Assembly (NCBI GenBank): GCA_021824175.1 | Contig: JAKALP010000023.1 | Coordinates: 1 to 64,000 of the forward strand | Length of the DNA: 64,000 nt | Source: Deltaproteobacteria bacterium | Lineage (GTDB): Bacteria; Desulfobacterota; Desulfobacteria; Desulfobacterales; Desulfosarcinaceae | Direction: 5' to 3' | Shown: positions 27,861 to 37,190 of the stretch, one piece after another | Layout: each line of letters opens with the position of its first letter | How positions within the stretch are numbered: position 1 is the first letter of the stretch | Program-made: the position numbers and the translations under genes | Notes under the pieces: model-generated | Database searches by the model: none | What the model saw: only the letters and a program-made list of their open reading frames with translations | Told to the model about the DNA's origin: nothing

Positions 27861-28535
27861 TCAGAAGTAAAACGTCGCACCGCAGTAGTATTGCCAGCCC
27901 TCAACATCGACATCGCCATCCATGTTTTTAAAGCTCAATGTGGTTTGGTTGACTCGTGCACCCGCGTTGATTCCGAAGGATTTTGAGAAGAAAATATCGA
28001 CGCCCGCTCGGGCATACGCTCCAACACCCAATCCGGAATCCGATTGCTTTTCGCTTTCTTCGAGAGGCGTCGCTACCGGTTTGGTATCCCGCATCCCCCA
28101 GATGATCAGCGGGCCGGCACCCGCATATACCCGCAGCCATTTGGCGGGGGCCAAACCGACAAATCCGCCCATGAAGTAGTCGATCAAAAAGGAATTGACA
28201 TCCACCGAAACAGCGGCCTTACCGCCGCCTTGACCGGAAGAGGCGTAAAAGCTTCGCACCTCGCTATCGATGCTAAAAAAAATGCCGACTTCGTATCCAT
28301 ACAGAAGTGACCCGCTATGAAACGTTTTCTGCACGTCAGCGCCGAAAAGATTAAGCGTGTAATCACCCCCTCCAACCGCCGGATCGTCATTGGGAACAGT
28401 TAATTGACCATAAGTGATATGGACCACCAGTGGATCCGAAGGCTCCTCGCAAAAAGCATTACCTGGGTCTAACCATCCAATGGCGAGGCAAATGATCCAC
28501 ACCATCCATCGAGCAGGATCTGTATTCTTTTTCAT
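27861..28535 (-). CDS. Putative outer-membrane beta-barrel protein
   Basis: 224 residues from an ATG at 28535 (one ten codons upstream at 28565 is an alternative; neither has a clear ribosome site). A signal peptide (WMVWIICLAIGWLDPGNAFC) is followed by alternating amphipathic strands with aromatic ends, finishing in WQYYCGATFYF with a terminal Phe, the usual signature of outer-membrane barrels. No specific family is recognised. It is the last gene of the sigma-factor operon, so its production may follow envelope stress. Confidence 0.65.
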   Translation of the reverse strand: MKKNTDPARWMVWIICLAIGWLDPGNAFCEEPSDPLVVHITYGQLTVPNDDPAVGGGDYTLNLFGADVQKTFHSGSLLYGYEVGIFFSIDSEVRSFYASSGQGGGKAAVSVDVNSFLIDYFMGGFVGLAPAKWLRVYAGAGPLIIWGMRDTKPVATPLEESEKQSDSGLGVGAYARAGVDIFFSKSFGINAGARVNQTTLSFKNMDGDVDVEGWQYYCGATFYF

Positions 28536-28568
28536 TTGGGGGGATTTTGATTTCCTAACCAACATAAA

Positions 28569-28988
28569 CTATCGGTTGCCTTTGCGGCCCGTGGGCGCCA
28601 TATTCACTAATTGCTGGAATCGCGCGTTACCGATGATGTCCCTGGTTTTGATCATGAAAGCAAAACGTTCGTCGGCCAGGGCCGAGCGGGCTGCTTCGAG
28701 GGAGTTGTGCTGGGCCTTGATGGCCGCATCATCGGCATTGTGCTTTTCAATCATGGTTTGCAATTTGAATCGTTCGGCTTCGACCTGGGTTTTGAGCTGG
28801 ATCATCTTGATGCGCGAGGACTCGAAAGCCTGCTCCAGTTGACTGACTTCGCCATCGGTGAGTTGCAGCTGCTGCACCACTTGGGGCGAGTGCCACCACC
28901 GGCCCGCCGGCACATCCTGGGCTTGGGCGGCCGTGGCCAGCGCCATCAGGCCTATTATTAAAATCCATCCGCACATCGATCGAAACAT
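28569..28988 (-). CDS. Spy/CpxP-like periplasmic protein (first)
   Basis: 139 residues from the ATG at 28988, which follows AAGGGG. A signal peptide (MFRSMCGWILIIGLMALATA, cut near AQAQD) precedes an all-helical region with the motif LQLTDGEVSQLEQAFESSRI, similar to the LTxxQ helices of Spy/CpxP/ZraP proteins, then a long coiled-coil-like charged helix. Such proteins act as periplasmic chaperones or metal-stress sensors. It is paralogous to the next gene upstream and probably works with it as targets or inhibitors in the adjacent sigma/anti-sigma system. Confidence 0.7.
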   Translation of the reverse strand: MFRSMCGWILIIGLMALATAAQAQDVPAGRWWHSPQVVQQLQLTDGEVSQLEQAFESSRIKMIQLKTQVEAERFKLQTMIEKHNADDAAIKAQHNSLEAARSALADERFAFMIKTRDIIGNARFQQLVNMAPTGRKGNR

Positions 28989-29054
28989 GGTCAGCCCCTT
29001 GTTCTTATCCATCAGATGGTGAATTGCACTTGAAAAGACTTCGCCTGATACCAA

Positions 29055-29507
29055 TTATTGCGGTTGTTTGGCCGGCTCGATTTTGTCCTGGTGACGATTG
29101 CGCCGCAACAAGTCGCGGATATCCAATAATTTGAGGAATCGATCGCGCCCGATGAGCTTGCGAGCTGTAATTAAAAACGAGAGCCGTTCTTCGGCCACCA
29201 AGTTGCGGGCCTCGCGGACTTTATGATGCTGGGCATAAACCCCGTTTTCATCCAATTCCGGCCGCTCCAGCAGAGCCCTGAGTTTTGCTTCTTCGATATC
29301 CCGATTGCCCTGCAATTCTATCATCCGCAGTTGGGTGGCGTCAAAAGCATTATTCAATTGAGCGATCTCTTCCGGGGTAAGTTGTAACGCCGCCCCAATA
29401 TCGATGGACTGCCACCATCGGCTTTGCTCCAGGCTTTGGGCCGCGCCGTCCGTAACGCCTAAGATAAGCAAAAGGGGCAGGACCATCAGCAATCTCTGCA
29501 ATTTCAC
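29055..29507 (-). CDS. Spy/CpxP-like periplasmic protein (second)
   Basis: 150 residues starting with a GTG at 29507 just after AAAAGGAGG. A signal peptide (LLMVLPLLLILGVTDGAAQ) precedes helices with ALQLTPEEIAQLNNAFDATQ, matching the LTxxQ-type motif, and a charged helix ending near FLKLLDIRDLLRRN. Its alignment with the gene downstream (both have RWWxS, a LQLT helix, a QLRMIEL / RIKMIQL helix and an AEERLSFLIT / ADERFAFMIK helix) shows a tandem duplication. It lies directly after the anti-sigma gene. Confidence 0.72.
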   Translation of the reverse strand: MKLQRLLMVLPLLLILGVTDGAAQSLEQSRWWQSIDIGAALQLTPEEIAQLNNAFDATQLRMIELQGNRDIEEAKLRALLERPELDENGVYAQHHKVREARNLVAEERLSFLITARKLIGRDRFLKLLDIRDLLRRNRHQDKIEPAKQPQ

Positions 29508-29524
29508 CGCGCGCCCTCCTTTTT

Positions 29525-30061
29525 TCAGGATAAGGATTTATTGTTCGAGCCGTCTTCGACCGATGGGACCAACCAATCCATCAGATCATTGTCGGAACTA
29601 TTGCCATCGTCCGGCTGCGGGTCGATCAGTCCGGCGATTTGCTGGTAATCGGTGGGCAGGGCATTCTTGACCATGGCATCCACTGCCTGCATGAGTTGCC
29701 GATCCGCGGCGAGATCCGCGGCGGTCAGATCCTTTTTCAGCAGGCCTTGCAACCATTGGGGGTGCCACAAGGCAACGATCAGAAGTATGGCGCAAGTCAC
29801 CGCCAGAGCCCATGCCGGTTTGTGGCCCCAATGGAGCGATTGCGCTTTTGGCGCGGGCAGCCGAAATGGGCGCGAGGGCTTGGGAGCCAAGTTCGCCGCC
29901 CTTCGGCCGAGACGGGACAAGCGGCCCGCGATTCGCTTCAGTTCCTGCTGGCAATCCGGGCATGCAAGCAGATGGGACTGACGCTCGGCGTCCAGGTCGG
30001 CGCGGTCCAACACGGCGATAAGCCATTGCTCATGAGTGAGGTGTGAGTTTTGTGAATTCAT
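29525..30061 (-). CDS. Anti-sigma factor with zinc-finger and one membrane span
   Basis: 178 residues. The N-terminus holds a zf-HC2-like motif (HLTHEQWLIAV and then SHLLACPDCQQEL, giving His and Cys-x2-Cys). A single membrane segment near the middle (PAWALAVTCAILLIVALWHP) is followed by a short periplasmic tail. The start codon overlaps the stop of the sigma gene (ATGA), a classic arrangement. It should hold the ECF sigma factor at the membrane until a periplasmic or redox signal releases it. Confidence 0.85.
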   Translation of the reverse strand: MNSQNSHLTHEQWLIAVLDRADLDAERQSHLLACPDCQQELKRIAGRLSRLGRRAANLAPKPSRPFRLPAPKAQSLHWGHKPAWALAVTCAILLIVALWHPQWLQGLLKKDLTAADLAADRQLMQAVDAMVKNALPTDYQQIAGLIDPQPDDGNSSDNDLMDWLVPSVEDGSNNKSLS

Positions 30062-30675
30062 ATTCCCTCCCAGAGTCGATCCGCCTGGGCAGCGGTTTTC
30101 ATCTTTGCCAGGGCGCGGTACAAATGGGTTTTAACTGTGCTTTCGTCTCTCTTCATGGTCTCTGAGATCTCTTTAAGGCTCAACTGGTCCAGGAAGCGCA
30201 ACGTAAAGACTTCCCGTTCCATGCGGGACAACCGATCTAACATGACGTGCACTCGTCGCCAAAAATCCTTACGCGCCAGCTGATCCGCGGCTTCGGGCGC
30301 CACGGCCATCTCTTCGGTTTCTTGAAACTCCTCTTCGTCCATGGAGACCATGCCGAGAAGGGCTTTGACCCGCTGGCGGCGATGGTGGTCACGCACCCGA
30401 TTGATGGCGATCTGATAGAGCCAGCTGCGGAACTGCTGGGGCGATTCCAGTTGGTTGAGGTTCTTAAAGGCCTTGAGAAAGACATCCTGGGTCAGATCTT
30501 CGGCATCCATCTTGGATCGTGTGCGGTAATAGATCATGCGAAAAATCTCCGGCTGAAAATGGTCCGCTAACCGATGAAACGACTGTCGGTCACCGGATCG
30601 CGCCTGTTCGACCCATGGGACGAACGGTGCGGATGAGCTTGGCGCCGGTGTGTTTTCCGTTGCGGTTGCTTTCAT
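30058..30675 (-). CDS. ECF-type RNA polymerase sigma factor
   Basis: 205 residues. Region 2 is seen in FHRLADHFQPEIFRMIYYRT and DAEDLTQDVFLKAFKNLNQL through SWLYQIAINRVRDHHRR. Region 4 is RMEREVFTLRFLDQLSLKEI followed by STVKTHLYRALAKMK, a helix-turn-helix. It directs polymerase to an ECF regulon, most likely including its own operon with the anti-sigma factor, two Spy-like proteins and the barrel protein. The N-terminal 35 residues are low-complexity and the start is less certain. Confidence 0.92.
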   Translation of the reverse strand: MKATATENTPAPSSSAPFVPWVEQARSGDRQSFHRLADHFQPEIFRMIYYRTRSKMDAEDLTQDVFLKAFKNLNQLESPQQFRSWLYQIAINRVRDHHRRQRVKALLGMVSMDEEEFQETEEMAVAPEAADQLARKDFWRRVHVMLDRLSRMEREVFTLRFLDQLSLKEISETMKRDESTVKTHLYRALAKMKTAAQADRLWEGI

Positions 30676-30831
30676 AAGGTCGATTTATCACCTTTTCCGG
30701 CGCCGGGGCGGTCATCCACGTGCGATTTAATTCCAAAGACGCCCAAAGTCATGATTTGGTTTACATATTTTTGGAGGGATACCACACAAACTGAATAACT
30801 TCAGCTCCACCTTTAGGTGGTCCAAGTAGCA

Positions 30832-32250
30832 TTAGAGCTGGATCGCCTTGATTTCCAGAAATTCTTCCAGCCCCTCCTTGCCCAATTCGCGGCCGTGGCC
30901 CGATTGCTTGTATCCGCCAAAGGGCGCCAGCAGATTGTATTTGCCGCCATTGACCGCCACCTGGCCTGTGCGCAGCCGCCGCGCCACGCGCAGGGCCCGT
31001 TGTTCACTGGCCGACCATACGGCTCCGGAAAGGCCATAGATACTGTCATTGGCGATGCGGATAGCATCCGCTTCATCTTCGTAAGGGATGATGCACAGCA
31101 CGGGCCCGAAAATCTCTTCCCTGGCGATGGTCATTTCATTAGTAACATCCGCGAAAATGGTGGGCGCTACAAAATAGCCTTGTTTGGGTTGGGCTGGAGT
31201 TTCGGCCCCGCCGCACATCAGGGTGGCCCCTTCGGCTATGCCTTTGCGGATGTAGTCGCGCACGATGTCGCGCTGGCGCGCGCTGACCAGGGGGCCCATG
31301 TAAGTAGCCGGATCACTGGGATCGCCCACCGCAATTTCAGCCGCCGCTTTGCGGGCGATGGCCACCGCTTCGTCCTGGCGCGCTCGGGGAACAAGCAGGC
31401 GTGTCAGGGCTGAACAGGTTTGGCCGGAATTCAAGCAGATTTGTTTGACAGCGTTGCTGACTGCTTTTTTGAAATCGGCATCATCCAAGAGAATGCTGGC
31501 CGACTTGCCCCCCAACTCCAAAGTGACCCGTTTGACGGTTTGAGCGGCCAGCTCGCCGATGCGGCGGCCGGCGCGGGTGGAACCGGTAAATGAGATCAGA
31601 TCCACCTGGGGATGGCGGCACAATGCTTCGCCCACCAATCCTCCGGCTCCGGTCACCAGGTTGAAGACCCCCGGCGGCAGTCCAATCTCGGCAATGATCT
31701 CGGCCAATGCAAAAGCATTCAAGGGCGCTTCGCTGCTCGGTTTGAGCACCATGGTGCACCCCGCTGCCAGGGCTGGCGCCACTTTGCCGATGATCTGATG
31801 CAAGGGGTAGTTCCAGGGGGTAATAAAAGCGCACACTCCGGCGGGTTCCTTGACGATCAGGGAGTTGCCGACTTTTTCTTCCCATTGAAAATCACGCGCC
31901 AGTTGGGCGTAAGAATCCATGACATTGGCCGGTAAACTGCTTTGAATGGCCACGGCCCAGGAAATGGGCATGCCCAGCTCACTGGAGATGGTTTGGCCGA
32001 TCTGCGCCTTGCGTTCCTGCAACTTGGCGGCAATCATGGCCACCGCCGCCACCCGTTCAGCCGGCGCTTTGGCTGACCAGCCGTCAAAGGCATTCCGCGC
32101 GGCCTGGACTGCTTTTTCAACATCATCGATGGTGCCGGACGGCACGCGGCCGCACGGTGTTTCGGTGAAGGGGTTGATCACTTCGATCATTTTCGGGCTG
32201 GATGCTGAGGTCCAGCGGCCGTTAATAAACAATTGATTATATACTTTCAT
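30832..32250 (-). CDS. NAD(P)-dependent aldehyde dehydrogenase
   Basis: 472 residues, full length. The key parts are the cofactor stretch [20 protein letters not shown], the [16 protein letters not shown] loop, catalytic Glu in [16 protein letters not shown] and catalytic Cys in [15 protein letters not shown]. Near the C-terminus [16 protein letters not shown] and [15 protein letters not shown] are family hallmarks. It oxidises an aldehyde to the acid in the cytoplasm; the substrate cannot be read from the sequence. It stands alone, with a small CCACCT/AGGTGG palindrome just beyond its stop (about 30809-30822). Confidence 0.92.
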   Translation of the reverse strand: MKVYNQLFINGRWTSASSPKMIEVINPFTETPCGRVPSGTIDDVEKAVQAARNAFDGWSAKAPAERVAAVAMIAAKLQERKAQIGQTISSELGMPISWAVAIQSSLPANVMDSYAQLARDFQWEEKVGNSLIVKEPAGVCAFITPWNYPLHQIIGKVAPALAAGCTMVLKPSSEAPLNAFALAEIIAEIGLPPGVFNLVTGAGGLVGEALCRHPQVDLISFTGSTRAGRRIGELAAQTVKRVTLELGGKSASILLDDADFKKAVSNAVKQICLNSGQTCSALTRLLVPRARQDEAVAIARKAAAEIAVGDPSDPATYMGPLVSARQRDIVRDYIRKGIAEGATLMCGGAETPAQPKQGYFVAPTIFADVTNEMTIAREEIFGPVLCIIPYEDEADAIRIANDSIYGLSGAVWSASEQRALRVARRLRTGQVAVNGGKYNLLAPFGGYKQSGHGRELGKEGLEEFLEIKAIQL

Positions 32251-32409
32251 GGCACACCGCCTTCATATTATTCGTTTACATTTTTTAAAAGTGAAACAAA
32301 TCTTTTTACGCGCTGAGCATTATTTGATATGGCCAAAGATGTGGGCGGCCCTTTTTTTGTCAAGACAATGCCTATGATCTGATAATTATCACTGTCACGG
32401 AGGAGGCTT

Positions 32410-33474
32410 ATGGTGAAAAAGCTGGTGATCGGTTTGTTGGCCGTTGGAGTGCTTTTTGGCGTGATAGTGGCTTTGCTGCCGTCGCCGGTACATCCGCTGG
32501 CCTATCATCCGCCCCGCAAGCCGGAGCTCAAGGGCGTCTTGACCCCCAATACCCTGCTGACCAAGGCTGAACTGCTCGGTAAGGGCAAGATTAATGGCCC
32601 GGAGGATGTCGCCGTGGATTCCCAAGGCCGGGTTTACGGGGGCACGCGGGACGGTAAGATCGTGCGTGTTCTTCCCAACGGCGCCATAGAGACCTTTGCC
32701 GATACCCAAGGCCGCCCCTTGGGAATGCAGTTTGACGCCGCCGGCCGTTTGATCGTCTGTGATAGTTACAAAGGACTGTTGGCCATCGACCCGTCCGGAC
32801 AAATTTCGGTCCTGGCCACCGAGGCCGGCGGCGTACCCTTTCGGTTCACCGATGACCTGGACATCGCCAGCGACGGCACCATTTATTTTTCCGATGCCAG
32901 TGATACCTATACCCAGCCGGACTATCTCTTTGATTTGCTGGAGGCCAGGCCCCATGGTCGGTTGTTGAGCTATAATCCGGCCACGGGAAAAGTGACGATC
33001 CTTTTGAAGGATCTCTATTTCGCCAATGGCGTCGCCCTTTCACAGAATGAAGATTTCGTGCTGGTCAACGAAACCTACCGGTACCGCATCCAGCGCTACT
33101 GGCTAAAAGGCCCCAAGGTGGGCACCAGCGACATCTTTATCGATAATTTGCCCGGATTTCCCGATAACATCTCGGCCAACCGTCGGGGTACTTTCTGGCT
33201 GGCCCTGTTCACGGTCCGCAATGATATGATGGATGCCATCCATCCCTTTCCTTTTGTCAAGCGCCTTCTGGCGAAAATGCCCAGGTCACTCTGGCCAAAG
33301 CCCGAGCCTTACGGTTTTGTGCTGGCATTGGATGAGCAGGGGCGAATTACTCGAAGCTTGCAAGAGCCCAGCGGTAAACATCTCAAGGAGATCACTTCCG
33401 CCAAGGAATATGATGGCTTTCTCTACCTGGGAAGCCTGCATAACGACCGCATTGGCAAATATCCATTGCCATGA
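32410..33474 (+). CDS. Anchored SMP-30/strictosidine-synthase-like beta-propeller protein
   Basis: 354 residues with an N-terminal membrane anchor or signal (KLVIGLLAVGVLFGVIVALL), so the domain lies outside the cytoplasm. The rest is a six-bladed propeller pattern with repeated D-x-x-G-x-x-Y motifs (PEDVAVDSQGRVYGGTRDG, DDLDIASDGTIYFSDASD) and the strictosidine-synthase-like GLPGFPDNIS equivalent NLPGFPDNISANRRGTFWLA. Relatives are calcium-dependent lactonases or hydrolases; the substrate is unknown. GGAGGAGG before the ATG supports the start. It is divergent from the aldehyde dehydrogenase. Confidence 0.82.
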   Translation: MVKKLVIGLLAVGVLFGVIVALLPSPVHPLAYHPPRKPELKGVLTPNTLLTKAELLGKGKINGPEDVAVDSQGRVYGGTRDGKIVRVLPNGAIETFADTQGRPLGMQFDAAGRLIVCDSYKGLLAIDPSGQISVLATEAGGVPFRFTDDLDIASDGTIYFSDASDTYTQPDYLFDLLEARPHGRLLSYNPATGKVTILLKDLYFANGVALSQNEDFVLVNETYRYRIQRYWLKGPKVGTSDIFIDNLPGFPDNISANRRGTFWLALFTVRNDMMDAIHPFPFVKRLLAKMPRSLWPKPEPYGFVLALDEQGRITRSLQEPSGKHLKEITSAKEYDGFLYLGSLHNDRIGKYPLP

Positions 33475-33867
33475 CCAAATTTAAGATACGTCCCGACACC
33501 AAAGGCCCCTGAACAGCCTTCATCCTCTGGTTTGCCCTTTTTGGGCGATGGCCATTTGTAATTTGTCAGCGGCGATAGCGGTCCGGTTACCTGTCTAATA
33601 ATTCATACCTATTGTTTTTATTTTGAATTCAGCTTGTTGCTCCGTGTCAGGGCCGCGACGCAAGATAATGTGCCGGGCATGGATATTGCTACATTCCTTA
33701 GTGGTAACAAAAATTGGCAGTAAAGATCCAAGGTCCAGCTCCATGGATGGACCGAGGAAGTGGCAAGTATCCAATGAAGTGCAGATGCTCATCGGTTAGG
33801 CTGAAGATGATCTCGACATGGTTTTAGTGGTTCCAACGATCGTTCTCTTTAACCCGGAGCATGGGAA
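33475..33867. other. Intergenic stretch, no gene recognised
   Basis: Short open frames exist on both strands (for example 33595-33792 minus), but none has recognisable content or a good ribosome site. One short frame ending at about 33799 (MDGPRKWQVSNEVQM) may be a gene remnant, but I could not place it. This is the leader of the hybrid kinase gene. Confidence 0.4.
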
Positions 33868-33891
33868 TTGAGCAGTAATTTACGGTGGATA

Positions 33892-35871
33892 ATGGCTATG
33901 GAACTGATCTTGAATGGTGTGCAGAACTCCCAAGCGGAGACGAATCGGGATTCCATCATGCCAGCCGCTTCCCAGGGGCTGAATGAGATCGAGCTGCATC
34001 CGATCTCTCTGGCATTCCAAGATGGTCTCGAAAATACGTTTCATCAGGGCTATCTGCTAAACTCGTTGCGAACCGTACGTTTTTCGCTGGTGGCCGGGAT
34101 CATCCTCTACGGTTTGTTCGGCATTTTGGATGCCCTGCTGGTTCCCGACATGAAAACCACGCTGTGGATCATCCGCTTTGCCATTGTCTGTCCATTCTTG
34201 CTCAGCGTGATCGCATTTTCCTATTTCCCAGTTTTTAAGAGATATTTTCAGTTTTCCATGGCCGCTGCCATGATGGTGTCGGGTTCGGGCATTTTGGTCA
34301 TGATCGCCATTTTACCGCCGCCCGTGAATCAAACCTATTATGCTGGACTCATTCTGGTCCTGATTTGGGGCTATACCTTTACTAGAGTGCGATTTGTGTG
34401 GGCTGCTTCGGCCGGCTGGATTCTGGTGGCGTTCTACGAAGTGGTGGCGATTCGGGTGGCGGAAAGCCCTTTGCCGGTCTTATTGAACAATAGCTTTTTC
34501 TTCATCAGCTCTAATTTGGTGGGCATGTTCGCCTGCTATTTCATTGAACGCTATACACGCCGCGATTTTTTCCTGGCCTTTAAACTCGAGCATGAACAGG
34601 AAAAGGTCAAGCTGGTCAACCGCCGCCTGGAAAAGGTCGTGGCCAAGCGCACCGCCCAGTTATTGGAGAAGAACAAGGAGCTGAGCGAAGAGATCGAAGA
34701 ACGCAAGCGGGCCGAGAAAGGGCGCGCCGAGCTGGAGTCCAAATTCCAGGAAGCCCAGAAGATGGAAGCCATTGGCCGGCTGGCCGGCGGTATCGCCCAT
34801 GATTTCAACAATCTGCTCATGGGTATTCAAGGCAACATCTCTTTGATGCTGCTCAAAACCAAAGCGGAGCACCCTTTCTTTGAAAAGCTCAAGAATACCG
34901 AGCAGTACGTGATTCGCGGCTCGGAGCTGACCAAGCAGCTGCTGGGTTTTGCCCGCCGCGGCAAATATCAGGTGCATGCCACCAACTTGAATTCCTTGAT
35001 CACCGAAAGCGCCCGGCTCTTCGGCCGTACCAATAAAGAAGTAGAAATCCATCTCCAGATGGACAGCAATGTGTGGGTGGTCAACATTGATCGCGGTCAG
35101 ATCGAACAAGTGCTGCTCAATCTCTTCATGAATGCCTGGCAAGCCATGCCCGGCGGGGGAGATCTCATCATCCGGACCGAAAACATCGTGGTGGATGAGA
35201 GCCGCGTAAAGGGCCGCGATGCCAAACCCGGCAATTATGTTCGCGCCAGCGTTGTCGACAACGGCATCGGCATGGATCAAAAGACTATGAAAAAGATCTT
35301 TGATCCCTTCTTTACTACCAAGGAGATGGGCCGCGGAACCGGCATGGGACTGGCCTCCGCCTATGGCATCATTCAAAACCATGGCGGTTTCTTTGAGGTC
35401 GAAAGCACCGTGGGTAAAGGCAGCACCCTCTATTTCTACCTGCCGGCCTCCAACGATGTAGTGGCTCCGGAAGAAGAGACCAAGCCGGAAAAATTGCTGA
35501 AAGGCAATGAGACTATCCTGCTGGTGGACGATGAGGTCATGATCGCCGATGTGGCCTCCGAAATGCTCGAAAGCTTGGGCTACTCCGTGAAATTGGCGTC
35601 CAATGGCCAGGAGGCGGTCGAGGTGTACGCCATGGAGGGTGAAAAGGTCGATCTGGTCATCCTGGATTTGATCATGCCCGGCATGAGCGGCAACAAGACC
35701 TTTGATATGCTCAAGCAAATGAATCCGGAAGTCAAAGTGCTCTTGTCCAGCGGCTACAGTCTGTCAGAGGAAGCCAACGGACTTATCAAGCGCGGCAGCC
35801 GCGGGTTTATTCAGAAGCCGTATAACATTAATGATTTGTCTATGAAGGTCAGAGAGGTTTTGCAAGCTTAA
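33892..35871 (+). CDS. Six-TM hybrid histidine kinase with receiver
   Basis: About 659 residues; the ATG at 33892 is chosen over a TTG eight codons upstream, and both are uncertain. Around residues 65-225 there are six hydrophobic segments ([20 protein letters not shown] through [16 protein letters not shown]). A coiled coil and the HisKA box [19 protein letters not shown] follow (His near 302), then the HATPase ([38 protein letters not shown]) and a receiver ([14 protein letters not shown], phosphoacceptor in [14 protein letters not shown]). The six-span sensor resembles in layout the sensors of CqsS/LqsS/PhcS, which detect lipid-like autoinducers. It is followed 81 bases later by a PhcB-like methyltransferase gene, so the pair may be functionally linked. 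Confidence 0.88.
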   Translation: MAMELILNGVQNSQAETNRDSIMPAASQGLNEIELHPISLAFQDGLENTFHQGYLLNSLRTVRFSLVAGIILYGLFGILDALLVPDMKTTLWIIRFAIVCPFLLSVIAFSYFPVFKRYFQFSMAAAMMVSGSGILVMIAILPPPVNQTYYAGLILVLIWGYTFTRVRFVWAASAGWILVAFYEVVAIRVAESPLPVLLNNSFFFISSNLVGMFACYFIERYTRRDFFLAFKLEHEQEKVKLVNRRLEKVVAKRTAQLLEKNKELSEEIEERKRAEKGRAELESKFQEAQKMEAIGRLAGGIAHDFNNLLMGIQGNISLMLLKTKAEHPFFEKLKNTEQYVIRGSELTKQLLGFARRGKYQVHATNLNSLITESARLFGRTNKEVEIHLQMDSNVWVVNIDRGQIEQVLLNLFMNAWQAMPGGGDLIIRTENIVVDESRVKGRDAKPGNYVRASVVDNGIGMDQKTMKKIFDPFFTTKEMGRGTGMGLASAYGIIQNHGGFFEVESTVGKGSTLYFYLPASNDVVAPEEETKPEKLLKGNETILLVDDEVMIADVASEMLESLGYSVKLASNGQEAVEVYAMEGEKVDLVILDLIMPGMSGNKTFDMLKQMNPEVKVLLSSGYSLSEEANGLIKRGSRGFIQKPYNINDLSMKVREVLQA

Positions 35872-35952
35872 TCGCAGATTCTGGGGTTATCCAGACCCCT
35901 CGGAGTTTAGGAAAGGGCGCAAAGAGCCGATAGTTATAAAACGGGAGCAAAT

Positions 35953-37065
35953 ATGGCAACACTGGACAAGGATTTTGTGGAAATCTTCGGAGAACTGGAA
36001 AATGGGCATCTGGAACTCCGCAAGAAATTGAACAGCTTGACCTCCAAAGGCAGCGAACTGGAAGAGCGCCTGGACCAGGAGCTGGAGCTCTTCGAAGCGT
36101 GGCGTGTTGAGCTCATGGACAAGCTGGGCAATATTACCGAAACCTTTCAAAACGGCCAGGCCGAAACCCATCGCCAGTTCATCCGTGAATCCAAATACTT
36201 CGAAGCCGTGCAAGAAGCTCCATTCTATTGGCGCATCATCAATAAGCCCAATGGTTATGCCGGCGACGCCCAGATGATGACCTTTATTTATCGCAACCAG
36301 TTTGAGGGCAAATCTCCCTTCGGAATGCTGCTGCATAAACACGCGGTTTCCACCAAGGCGTGTCAGGCCGTGCGCAACCGCAAACTATTTCTCACCCAGG
36401 AGATCGTCAAGGTCAGTGGCGGCAAGATCCTCAGCCTGGCCGCCGGACCGGCCCAGGAGATCCGCGAGCTGCTCGATGTCTACAAGGATGACAACTATCG
36501 CTTCCTGGCCCTGGATCACGACATGGATACCCTGAAAACCTATGACATCTCCGACCGCGACCCGCGCTTTAAATACGCCCTGGCCAACGCCTTCCAGATC
36601 ATTTCGGGCAACTACCTCACGGCCCGGCCGCGGCGCATGATGGAGCAGTTCTGCTCTCCACGTAAGGATTTCCGAGGCCTGCGCTTTGCCTTCAGTCCTT
36701 TGAAGTATGAAATGAATTATTTGCAGAAGGATAGTTTTGATCTAATTTACAGCTCGGGGCTCTACGACTATATTCGGACCTTCCCCTTGGATGACAGCAA
36801 AGGCACCGTGGCCTTGACTAAAAATCTCTTTGATCTGCTCAAGCCGGGCGGCACCCTGGTGGTAGGCAACTTCACCTATGGCAATCCAGTGGACCTCAAA
36901 TTTGTCATGGAGTATGTCTACCACTGGTTTTTATTCTACCGCGACGAGCAGGACATGCTGGAATTTGCCCGGGCCATCCCCGAAGCCGCCATCGAAGAGA
37001 TTCAGGTGGTCAAGGAATCGCTTGGCATCAACTATTTTCTGAGAATCACGAAGAAAGCGGCCTGA
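35953..37065 (+). CDS. SAM-dependent methyltransferase, PhcB-like
   Basis: 370 residues. An N-terminal helical region (LDKDFVEIFGELENGHLELR) leads to NKPNGYAGDAQMMTFIYRNQ, a signature I associate with methyltransferases related to PhcB (maker of 3-hydroxypalmitate methyl ester in Ralstonia). The class I fold follows: GGKILSLAAGPAQEIRELL (motif I), FLALDHDMDTL (acidic motif II), DLIYSSGLYDYI and LLKPGGTLVVGNF (late motifs). The gene follows a six-TM hybrid kinase on the same strand and is closed by a terminator at 37085. Methylation of a fatty-acid-like signal is a hypothesis from motif and neighbour; the methyltransferase fold itself is secure. Confidence 0.8.
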   Translation: MATLDKDFVEIFGELENGHLELRKKLNSLTSKGSELEERLDQELELFEAWRVELMDKLGNITETFQNGQAETHRQFIRESKYFEAVQEAPFYWRIINKPNGYAGDAQMMTFIYRNQFEGKSPFGMLLHKHAVSTKACQAVRNRKLFLTQEIVKVSGGKILSLAAGPAQEIRELLDVYKDDNYRFLALDHDMDTLKTYDISDRDPRFKYALANAFQIISGNYLTARPRRMMEQFCSPRKDFRGLRFAFSPLKYEMNYLQKDSFDLIYSSGLYDYIRTFPLDDSKGTVALTKNLFDLLKPGGTLVVGNFTYGNPVDLKFVMEYVYHWFLFYRDEQDMLEFARAIPEAAIEEIQVVKESLGINYFLRITKKAA

Positions 37066-37084
37066 TCCGCCCCCCAATTATCAC

Positions 37085-37126
37085 AAAGCCGCGGCCTGCC
37101 CAGGAGCAGGTCGCGGCTTTTACTTT
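37085..37126 (+). terminator. Rho-independent terminator after the methyltransferase gene
   Basis: AAAGCCGCGGCCTGC (37085-37099) pairs with GCAGGTCGCGGCTTT (37106-37120) through 15 positions with a single G-U pair and a 6-base loop. TACTTT follows. It is placed 20 bases after the stop. Confidence 0.9.
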
Positions 37127-37190
37127 AAGAAAAGGATGAGTTGTTGCCGAAAGCGTGTGGGCTCAATTACCGCCTCCGCGCGCAGGAATA

